Shown here: positions 1 through 5,796 of the stretch, piece after piece
Numbering within the stretch: position 1 is the stretch's first letter
Layout of the letters: each line of letters starts with the position of its first letter
Assembly (NCBI GenBank): GCA_020056125.1
Contig: JAGVIJ010000075.1
Location: 1 to 15,233, forward strand
Direction: 5' to 3'
DNA length: 15,233 bases
Source: a bacterium
Lineage (GTDB): Bacteria > Patescibacteriota > Patescibacteriia > 2-12-FULL-60-25
Notes under the pieces: model-generated
What the model was told of the DNA's origin: nothing
The model's input: only the letters and a program-made list of their open reading frames with translations
Databases searched by the model: none
Made by a program: the position numbers and the translations under genes

Positions 1-219
1 ATGATGAAAGGAACCGTACCTTTCAGTATCAAGGCATTCTTGACCCTGACCCTCATCGGCCTATCGGTTCTGATGTTCGCGGGCTACACCGAACTGACCA
101 TCGGTCTGGCTCTAGGCTTGCTCGCGGTCATCGAGGTACTGGAGGATAACCTATCCAGATCCCCGAGCAGACAAGCTGCGCTTAGGATGGCAAATCGGAT
201 CATCAGCCACAAGCGTTGA
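1..219 (+). CDS. Hypothetical small membrane protein (5' end may lie outside window)
   Basis: A 72-residue reading frame begins with ATG ATG at the first bases of the window, so its true start and ribosome site cannot be judged; it may be longer upstream. Two hydrophobic stretches (about residues 9-28 and 31-46) are separated by a short polar turn, followed by a basic C-terminal tail, which suggests a two-helix membrane hairpin with its tail in the cytoplasm. The next gene starts 37 nt later on the same strand with a good Shine-Dalgarno, so the two are probably co-transcribed and share the terminator near 711-739. I do not recognise the family and assign no function. It is accepted as coding because of its coherent hydrophobic pattern and its tight fit with the next gene. 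Confidence 0.55.
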   Translation: MMKGTVPFSIKAFLTLTLIGLSVLMFAGYTELTIGLALGLLAVIEVLEDNLSRSPSRQAALRMANRIISHKR

Positions 220-256
220 TCCACAACCAACAACCCCTTCAACTGGAGGTAAAGAA

Positions 257-682
257 ATGTTCAAACCGAAAGTTGCTGGGGACAACCCCGGCGCAACAGT
301 CATCCGCGTGCCAACGGAACGCTGGACACGCAAATCTTCCGTGGTGGAAGAACCGCCCCAGGAGGAACTCCTCCAATCCGAGTTCTATGTGATCGCACGA
401 TCGCACAGCCCCGGGCTGGAACTCGCGGCTCTGGAGTGTGTCTCGCCCGAGTGCGACGACAAACTGCTGGAGCAGGCGCGTAACCGAGGCTGGATAGTGC
501 TCTGCTGGGCAGCGGCCGACAAACCTCTGCTCCGCGTCACTGGTCCGCTAGAGGACGCGAAAGTCTTCAAGAAATTGGTGGCGCAACAAGCCCCGATTCT
601 CGATGATCCATTTCATGACAAGCTGGCACAAAAGAGAATCCTGCAAGCTTTCGTGGATCTGGATCGCGACCCCCTGGACTGA
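257..682 (+). CDS. Hypothetical protein, 141 aa, soluble
   Basis: The ATG at 257 follows a strong Shine-Dalgarno (GGAGGT at 245-250, 6 nt away), which fixes the start. The 141-residue product has no signal peptide or membrane segment. The first 40 or so residues are Pro- and charge-rich and probably flexible. Residues 41-135 look like a small mixed alpha/beta domain: a strand-like FYVIARS, then helical charged segments, a hydrophobic WIVLCWAAADKP stretch, and a final helix. Two cysteines lie close together in the ECVSPECDD region. It is followed directly by a perfect Rho-independent terminator, so it is the last gene of its unit. I do not recognise the family. Real coding is supported by the ribosome site, the length and the terminator placement. 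Confidence 0.65.
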   Translation: MFKPKVAGDNPGATVIRVPTERWTRKSSVVEEPPQEELLQSEFYVIARSHSPGLELAALECVSPECDDKLLEQARNRGWIVLCWAAADKPLLRVTGPLEDAKVFKKLVAQQAPILDDPFHDKLAQKRILQAFVDLDRDPLD

Positions 683-710
683 TCTCCGTTCCTCTCTCCG
701 CCACCCCCAT

Positions 711-739
711 CACCGACCCCTTGGTCGGTGTTATTTTTT
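711..739 (+). terminator. Rho-independent terminator of the left-end plus-strand genes
   Basis: A perfect 8-bp stem CACCGACC/GGTCGGTG (711-718 and 723-730) with a CCTT loop is followed by a T-rich run at 731-739. It sits 29 nt after the stop of the 141-aa gene. Confidence 0.9.
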
Positions 740-751
740 ATACAACCAATC

Positions 752-780
752 TTGACGCACTTTAAATTTTACTTTATTGT
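752..780 (+). promoter_or_regulatory. Predicted sigma-70 type promoter for the small RNA
   Basis: TTGACG at 752-757 (5 of 6 to the -35 consensus) and TATTGT at 775-780 (4 of 6 to the -10) are separated by exactly 17 bp of AT-rich DNA. Transcription would start near 787-789, at the base of the long helix described for the ncRNA. It lies immediately after a terminator, so it would define a new transcription unit that contains no convincing ORF. Confidence 0.6.
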
Positions 781-787
781 AAATAAA

Positions 788-983
788 CTTTTGCACGTTT
801 GAAGCCGCGGAGATGGTACGTTCTCTGGATATCGGGATTCGTGGAGCTGACTCTTTTACGCTCTGCGCAAATAAGTTGGCATCTCTCCTCCCATGAGACT
901 CGACGTCCTATCTTTACGTGACTTAATCCCTGCGGCTCCAAGCGCGCGAAAAATAAAAAGCCCACCCGGGCTTTTTATTTTTA
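788..983 (+). ncRNA. Candidate structured small RNA, about 195 nt (6S-like?)
   Basis: Between the promoter at 752-780 and the terminator at 949-983 there is no credible ORF, but the two ends of the predicted transcript pair. Bases 789-810 match 930-951 over 22 positions with only two A-C mismatches and three G-U wobbles; the core is AGCCGCGG (803-810) with CUGCGGCU (930-937). The interior (811-929) can form weaker helices such as 827-831 with 909-913 and 843-847 with 860-864, giving an elongated rod with internal loops. Length, rod shape and a CCUGCGGC segment near the 3' arm resemble 6S RNA, the RNA polymerase decoy, but I cannot confirm family membership. The strand is chosen from the promoter and terminator. 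The helix alone would also be fairly stable on the other strand. Confidence 0.5.
949..983. terminator. Bidirectional Rho-independent terminator
   Basis: A perfect 15-bp stem (949-963 with 968-982) and an ACCC loop combine a GGGC/GCCC core with A/T-rich arms, so both strands show a GC hairpin followed by a T-run. It would end the small RNA on the plus strand and the convergent ftsK/RodZ-like unit on the minus strand, whose stop codon is at 1027. Confidence 0.9.
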
Positions 984-988
984 GTCGT

Positions 989-1025
989 CCTACGCCTGCC
1001 CACCGAAGCCTTGGCGTAGGCGGGC
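989..1025. repeat. GC-rich intergenic inverted repeat
   Basis: CCTACGCC (989-996) and GGCGTAGG (1013-1020) form a perfect 8-bp inverted repeat around a 16-nt loop. A competing register pairs 994-1000 with 1019-1025. It stands out from the AT-rich spacer and lies directly downstream of the RodZ-like gene. Its look is that of a dispersed small palindromic element, but only one copy is seen here. Confidence 0.5.
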
Positions 1026-1026
1026 T

Positions 1027-1704
1027 CTATTCACTCGCCCGCTGATAATCCACGCGGATGATTTTACTGACCGGCGAGCCATAACGACGCTTGGCATCAA
1101 TGATCAAGGTGGTTAAGCCGCGCGGCAAATCAAATTTCAAACTGAAATTTCCTTCTTTATCCACCACTGCGGTGCGGCCATTCACCGTGACCAGCGCATT
1201 GGGCGCAGTTTCGCCGCGCACCTCTACTTGCGGTATATTCAACCGCGCCCCATCCTCCGGATTCAAAATCAATAAAGGCGGCGGCTCCTGCAAAAGATAG
1301 GCCTGCCAAAAAAGATATCCGGCAGCCAAAAACGCCAGACCTACAAAACCCAAAACTGCTGCAAAGCGCGAGGCCACAAACAAATCTTTTTTTCCAACCG
1401 TGGGATGCACGTTTAAATAACTCGGATTGAACACCTGCCGCCGAGTTAATAATTTTTGATATTTTTTTAAAAAAAACTCAGGCCGGCTCTCCAGTGCCAA
1501 AGCCAAAATGCGCACATGCCGCTCCGCATAAACCGGATCTTTCAAATCTTCCAACCGCTCCTCCTCCAACGCTTGAATCACGGAAACGTGGATGTTGGTC
1601 AGCGCAGCCAATTGCTCGCACGTCAAACCGCGCAGCTCGCGCAACTCCTTTAAGTCCATGCCAAACGACCCTTCGTGGCCAAGTTGTTTTTGAATAAAAG
1701 ACAT
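1027..1704 (-). CDS. RodZ-like protein: HTH domain, one membrane helix, Ig-like domain
   Basis: The 225-aa product has an N-terminal helix-turn-helix of the RodZ/HTH_25 type (about residues 15-75; LRELRGLTCEQLAALTNI is typical), a basic juxtamembrane stretch, one transmembrane helix (about 113-134) and an extracytoplasmic beta-rich domain (about 140-222). The domain opening NPEDGARLNIPQVEVRGE resembles bacterial Ig-like/glucodextranase-B type folds. RodZ proteins link the cytoskeleton or division apparatus to the envelope; here that role is inferred. The start at 1704 has GGAG nine bases upstream, embedded in the last codons of ftsK, and only 6 bp separate the genes, so translation is probably coupled. 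A later Met at residue 16 is the alternative start. The bidirectional terminator at 949-983 ends the unit. Confidence 0.8.
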   Translation of the reverse strand: MSFIQKQLGHEGSFGMDLKELRELRGLTCEQLAALTNIHVSVIQALEEERLEDLKDPVYAERHVRILALALESRPEFFLKKYQKLLTRRQVFNPSYLNVHPTVGKKDLFVASRFAAVLGFVGLAFLAAGYLFWQAYLLQEPPPLLILNPEDGARLNIPQVEVRGETAPNALVTVNGRTAVVDKEGNFSLKFDLPRGLTTLIIDAKRRYGSPVSKIIRVDYQRASE

Positions 1705-1710
1705 GGCAGT

Positions 1711-3957
1711 CTACTCCGTTTCTTCTATCGCCTGAGGCTCCCCTTCTTCATCCGGAAGTTCCACGGGACTAAAATTATTGGAATACGGGATGGAGTCCAT
1801 CTGGTTGGTGAATTCGGCCTTCAAAACCTCGCGCGGTTTGGCGCCATCCGCCGGACCGATAAAACCCTCCTGCTCCAAAATATCCAAGAGCCGTGCGGCG
1901 CGCGCATAACCGACTTTCAACCGGCGCTGCAACAAAGACGCCGACCCTTTACCCGCGCGCAAAATTTCTTCCTTAGCCTGCGGTATCAAAGGATCGCTGT
2001 CAACATCTTCATACGAACCGCCACCACCGCCCACCAAAGTTACGCCGGCCGTTGAACGCTCCAAGACCGACTCATCATATTCCGCTGGTTCATATTTGGA
2101 TTTCAAAAATTCCACCACGCGTTTAATTTCGTCATCCGAAACAAAAGCGCCTTGCAAACGCCGCGGGCTCGACATATCAGATGATGAGAACAGCATGTCG
2201 CCGCGACCCAATAATTTTTCTGCGCCCACATGATCCAAAATGGTGCGCGAATCCGCGCTCGAAGCCACGGCAAAAGCCAAACGCGCCGGGATATTCGCTT
2301 TAATCAAACCCGTAATCACATCCACGGACGGCCGCTGTGTGGCCAACACCAAGTGGATGCCCACGGCGCGCGACATCTGCGCCAAGCGCACCACCGCACC
2401 TTCGACTTCAGCCATAGCTGACATCATCAAATCCGCCAACTCATCCACCACAATTACAATGTACGGTAATTTTTCTTCAGCCTGCTGATTATAGCTGGCT
2501 AAATCGCGCGCTTTAAAACTGGACAAGATATCAAACCGATGATCCATTTCGCGCAACGCCCACTTGAGCGCATTGATGGTTTTATCCACCTCGGTGATCA
2601 CCGGCGTAATCAAATGCGGAATGCCGTTATAGATGGGCAGCTCCACGCGCTTGGGATCCACTAAAATAAATTTCACATCATCTGGTCCGTTGGAGAATAA
2701 AAACGACATGAGCAGGGTGTTTAAACACACGGATTTACCCGAGCCCGTAGCGCCGGCCACCAACATATGAGGCATGCGCGCCAAATCAGTCACCCATGGC
2801 TTGCCCGCCACATCTCGACCCAATACAAAATGTAAATTATTGGGACGCTCGCGCCACTCGCGCGCTTCCAAAATTTCGCGCACGCCCACCGTGGCCACGG
2901 ATTGGTTGGGCACTTCCACACCCACCAACGATTTACCCGGGATGGGCGCTTCGATACGAATGGGATGAGCGGCCAGAGCCAAAGCCAAATCGTTGTGCAG
3001 GGCTGTGATTTTGGAAAGCTTCACGCCTTCAGATGGTTTGAGTGTAAATTGCGTAACCGTGGGTCCGACCGCCACATCACCCATCTCCACCGGAATACCA
3101 AAATTTTCCAAGGTGCGCTGAATCACTGTCTGGTTATGTTCGATATCACCCGAAGTCGGACGCTGATCGCGCCGGCTTAAAAGTTCAATGGGTATTTCCA
3201 CACGCGAACGACGACGTACGCGCCGTTTAGCCGGCGCCGCCGCCGGAGCTGCTTCTGCCTCCGGAACAACCGCTTCGGTTTGTTCAGCCTCAAAAAATTC
3301 CATATCTTCCTCTCCATCCGCTCGCGCGCTTTCAGCTGAAAAAGCCTCGCGCACCGCCTGCTCACGCCGCTCATTAGCCAGCGCCGCCAACCAATGAACC
3401 GGCCACAACAAACCCTGGCCGATTTTTTTAAACACCCAGCCCACTCCCCCTAAAACTGACATCAACCGTCTAAGCGAAGTGTTAAAAATTAACAGTAATG
3501 AAGTTAAAAACAAAGCGGCGAAAACCGCGCCCGCACCAAACAAACCCATGAGATCAGTCAGCGGACCGGTTAACAACATACCCAACTTTCCACCGGATCG
3601 CGCCAAGGCATCCAACCCCGGAACATTATTGCCAAAGGTCAACAAATGAATAAACGGATTCAACGCCAAAAAAAATAAAAGGAATCCCAAATAATTCGTG
3701 AGCCGCAGAGGTAAACGTTCGGGCGACAACAAATGATATCCGATGGCGATTAAGAAAAATGGCAAGACGATCTTATCCCACCCCAAAACATGCGAGGAAA
3801 TTTGATCCAGCCAAACGCCAAAACTGCCGGCTAAATCAAACAGCGATAACAAAAGCAACACGGCCATGGCCAAAATCAGAATGGTAAAAATGCCGTGCCG
3901 GGTTTCCGACTTGAGCGATAAATCAAACTTGAAACGCCGGCTATTACGATGTCTCAT
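1711..3957 (-). CDS. ftsK: DNA translocase FtsK/SpoIIIE
   Basis: The 748-aa protein has the full FtsK order. The N-terminus holds about four to five membrane helices (roughly residues 22-165). A short charged, Ala/Glu-rich linker (about 195-250) follows, then the alpha/beta motor and a C-terminal winged-helix gamma domain (about 650-715). The Walker A motif GATGSGKS is near residue 401 and the Walker B segment VIVVDELADLMM near 500; the ATQRPSVDVITG segment is also conserved. It pumps chromosomal DNA through the closing septum, using the gamma domain to read polarity sequences. The linker is short compared with E. coli FtsK, closer to SpoIIIE. No strong Shine-Dalgarno precedes the ATG, and no clear promoter was found in the 90-bp gap upstream. 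The RodZ-like gene follows after 6 bp. Confidence 0.97.
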   Translation of the reverse strand: MRHRNSRRFKFDLSLKSETRHGIFTILILAMAVLLLLSLFDLAGSFGVWLDQISSHVLGWDKIVLPFFLIAIGYHLLSPERLPLRLTNYLGFLLFFLALNPFIHLLTFGNNVPGLDALARSGGKLGMLLTGPLTDLMGLFGAGAVFAALFLTSLLLIFNTSLRRLMSVLGGVGWVFKKIGQGLLWPVHWLAALANERREQAVREAFSAESARADGEEDMEFFEAEQTEAVVPEAEAAPAAAPAKRRVRRRSRVEIPIELLSRRDQRPTSGDIEHNQTVIQRTLENFGIPVEMGDVAVGPTVTQFTLKPSEGVKLSKITALHNDLALALAAHPIRIEAPIPGKSLVGVEVPNQSVATVGVREILEAREWRERPNNLHFVLGRDVAGKPWVTDLARMPHMLVAGATGSGKSVCLNTLLMSFLFSNGPDDVKFILVDPKRVELPIYNGIPHLITPVITEVDKTINALKWALREMDHRFDILSSFKARDLASYNQQAEEKLPYIVIVVDELADLMMSAMAEVEGAVVRLAQMSRAVGIHLVLATQRPSVDVITGLIKANIPARLAFAVASSADSRTILDHVGAEKLLGRGDMLFSSSDMSSPRRLQGAFVSDDEIKRVVEFLKSKYEPAEYDESVLERSTAGVTLVGGGGGSYEDVDSDPLIPQAKEEILRAGKGSASLLQRRLKVGYARAARLLDILEQEGFIGPADGAKPREVLKAEFTNQMDSIPYSNNFSPVELPDEEGEPQAIEETE

Positions 3958-4047
3958 GATGCCTAGAGCTTAGCACGAAAAGGCATGAGGTTTCTAGAGC
4001 TGATAATCAATAATCTTGATTCCTCTGAATAGCGGGATCTCTGAACT

Positions 4048-4497
4048 TCATTGCAGGAGCGGTTCCATGGCTAAAATCTTTTTTGCCGCCTGGGCAGACA
4101 ACGAACCTTTCTTTACCAATTCATCGACCAACGTGGATAATTTACGATTACTTTTCCGCGCCAAAGCCACCAAATCGCCTCTCAAATCCGCGAGCTTTTC
4201 ATCCAAATAATCCTTAGTAACCATTACGGCGCTGATTTTGGTAACTTCTGAATCCAAATGACCTAACCTTTGGTCAACACCCTCAAAACGTTCATCAACT
4301 CGCGTGGAAAAATCCGACATCACATCCAACACGTCCTCGAACTTTTCATCGATGCCCTCAAATTTCTTGTCTATGCCTTCGAACTTTTCATCCATACCAC
4401 CGAATCTCTTTTCCATGTCTCCGAACCCCTTTTCCATACGCGTGGAAAGATGGGTGATGGCTTGTGACATGTCTTTGATTGGAGTTGTATTTTTCAT
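4048..4497 (-). CDS. Heptad-repeat coiled-coil protein
   Basis: The product is a 149-aa, highly charged protein with no membrane segment. Residues 21-56 are five near-perfect 7-residue units of the form (M/I)-D/E-x-K-F-E/G-G, and related units recur around 67-81, as expected for a parallel coiled coil or trimer. A C-terminal helical part is rich in Lys and Ala. I chose the ATG at 4497. A TTG five codons upstream (4512) is in frame, but it would lie at or before the transcription start predicted from the extended -10 at 4517-4525, and neither has a good Shine-Dalgarno. Similar short heptad proteins exist in many bacteria and phages without a settled function. It lies between recA and ftsK on the same strand; an SMC-like or structural role would be guesswork. 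Confidence 0.8.
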   Translation of the reverse strand: MKNTTPIKDMSQAITHLSTRMEKGFGDMEKRFGGMDEKFEGIDKKFEGIDEKFEDVLDVMSDFSTRVDERFEGVDQRLGHLDSEVTKISAVMVTKDYLDEKLADLRGDLVALARKSNRKLSTLVDELVKKGSLSAQAAKKILAMEPLLQ

Positions 4498-4516
4498 ATC
4501 TAAATCGTTCAAACTA

Positions 4517-4525
4517 ATAATAGCA
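4517..4525 (-). promoter_or_regulatory. Extended -10 promoter for the coiled-coil gene
   Basis: On the minus strand the sequence reads TGCTATTAT, a TGn extension followed by TATTAT (5 of 6 to the -10 consensus). No good -35 is visible. Transcription would start near 4510, about 13 nt before the ATG at 4497, giving a very short leader. It lies in the 58-bp gap after recA. Confidence 0.45.
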
Positions 4526-4555
4526 TTTGAAACTAAATTCTACATCTTCCGCCTT

Positions 4556-5635
4556 CTAGTATGCCTCGGGCGACGGGAGTTCTTCTTCAGCCGGCGGCAA
4601 ATGCGGCATGGGGGTATTGGCCACCTCGCGTTCGCGCCACTCTTCAATGGCCTGCTGGCGAATTTCGCGCATGAGCTCCGGCCGTTCGCGCAAAGTCATT
4701 TTAGCCTTTTCCCGTCCCACGCCTAATTTTTCCTCGCCAAAGCTATACGCATTGCCGGATTTTTTTACCACCCCGAATTCAGACCCCAAATCCAACAAAT
4801 CACCGGAGAGTGAAATACCCTCGTTGTACATGATGTCAAATTCACAGGTGCGAAACGGCGGCGCCACTTTATTTTTCACCACTTTGGCTTTGACGCGGTT
4901 GCCGATCACGCGATCACCCAATTTAATCTGCGCACTGCGCCGCACTTCCACGCGCACCGAGGAATAAAATTTCAAAGCCAACCCGCCGGTCGTGGTTTCA
5001 GGATTGCCAAACACCACTCCAATCTTCTGCCGAATCTGGTTGATGAAAATCACACAGGCCTTGGACTTTGAAATGATGGCTGTGAGCTTGCGCAGAGCCT
5101 GGCTCATGAGTCGCGCCTGTAATCCCATGTGTGAATCACCCATATCCCCTTCCAATTCAGCCTTGGGCGTAAGCGCTGCCACTGAATCCACCACAATCAC
5201 ATCCACTGCATTGGAACGCACCAGCGTCTCCACGATATCCAACGCTTGCTCGCCATTATCCGGCTGGGAAATTAAAAGTTGATCGATGTTCACGCCGATC
5301 TTGCGCGCATACTCCGGATCCAACGCGTGTTCTGCGTCCACGAACGCCGCAATACCACCCACCTTTTGAATTTCCGCCACGATATGTTGAGCCAATGTGG
5401 TTTTGCCCGAGGCCTCCGGACCATAAATCTCCACCACTCTTCCGCGCGGCACACCTAGCACGCCCAACGCCAAGTCCAAAGACAGACAACCTGTGGGGAT
5501 CACATCGATCTCCATCTTCTTGGCTTCGCCCAAGCGCATAATTGAGCCGTCGCCAAAGCGCTGTTTAATTTGATCAATGGCTTCTTGTGCGGCCTTTTGC
5601 CGCTCACTGCGTTCATCGGTAATTTGTTTGGACAT
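4556..5635 (-). CDS. recA: Recombinase RecA
   Basis: The 359-aa product is a full-length RecA, the ATP-dependent strand-exchange protein that also triggers LexA-type self-cleavage. Visible landmarks are the N-terminal helical segment, Walker A GPEASGKTT at residues 72-80, the core segment with FVDAEHALDPEYA, Walker B-type VIVVDSVAALTPKAELEGD, the L1/L2 DNA-binding loops (GLQARLMSQALRKLT and the following FINQIRQKIGVVFGNPETTTGG region), and an acidic C-terminal tail ending in EEELPSPEAY. The start at 5635 gives the usual N-terminal length; no strong Shine-Dalgarno is visible. The leader contains a heptameric TTCGANN array (5677-5704). No typical LexA box is evident. The coiled-coil gene follows 58 bp downstream. 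Confidence 0.98.
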   Translation of the reverse strand: MSKQITDERSERQKAAQEAIDQIKQRFGDGSIMRLGEAKKMEIDVIPTGCLSLDLALGVLGVPRGRVVEIYGPEASGKTTLAQHIVAEIQKVGGIAAFVDAEHALDPEYARKIGVNIDQLLISQPDNGEQALDIVETLVRSNAVDVIVVDSVAALTPKAELEGDMGDSHMGLQARLMSQALRKLTAIISKSKACVIFINQIRQKIGVVFGNPETTTGGLALKFYSSVRVEVRRSAQIKLGDRVIGNRVKAKVVKNKVAPPFRTCEFDIMYNEGISLSGDLLDLGSEFGVVKKSGNAYSFGEEKLGVGREKAKMTLRERPELMREIRQQAIEEWREREVANTPMPHLPPAEEELPSPEAY

Positions 5636-5676
5636 AATTATTAGCTTCTTAGCTTGTTAGATTTATTAAATTATTA

Positions 5677-5704
5677 TTCGAAATTCGACATTCGACATTC
5701 GCCG
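5677..5704. repeat. TTCGANN heptamer array upstream of recA
   Basis: TTCG starts at 5677, 5684, 5691 and 5698, exactly 7 bp apart; the units are TTCGAAA, TTCGACA, TTCGACA and a decayed TTCGCCG. It lies 42-69 bp upstream of the recA start. A second array of the same family is at 7904-7938. Confidence 0.7.
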
Positions 5705-5737
5705 AAACCTTAGCACATAAGAAAGAGGTTGCGAAAG

Positions 5738-5766
5738 AAAAAACGCTCCTTTTAGTCAAGGAGCGT
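5738..5766 (-). terminator. Rho-independent terminator of the M23 lipoprotein gene
   Basis: On the minus strand a 9-bp perfect stem (5758-5766 with 5743-5751) with a 6-nt loop is followed by a T-run (A tract at 5738-5743). It lies 31 nt after the stop of the lipoprotein gene and insulates recA from it. Confidence 0.9.
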
Positions 5767-5774
5767 CACGTAGA

Positions 5775-5792
5775 GGCGTGCAGCTGCACGCC
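5775..5792. repeat. Perfect 18-bp palindrome after the M23 lipoprotein gene
   Basis: GGCGTGCAGCTGCACGCC is its own reverse complement and begins 4 nt after the stop codon at 5797. With the terminator just downstream it could form a double hairpin at the mRNA 3' end, or act as a binding site for a dimeric protein. Confidence 0.6.
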
Positions 5793-5796
5793 ATGC

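Noticed and set aside
774..965. 63-codon minus-strand ORF in the left intergenic region
   Set aside because: It runs through the terminator stem and the paired arms of the candidate small RNA and has no ribosome site or promoter.
3969..5716. CTTAGCAC (GTGCTAAG on the minus strand) at 3969-3976 and 5709-5716 as a shared promoter element of ftsK and recA
   Set aside because: The implied -10 boxes match consensus at only about 3 of 6 positions, -35 boxes are poor, and the ftsK copy would leave almost no leader.
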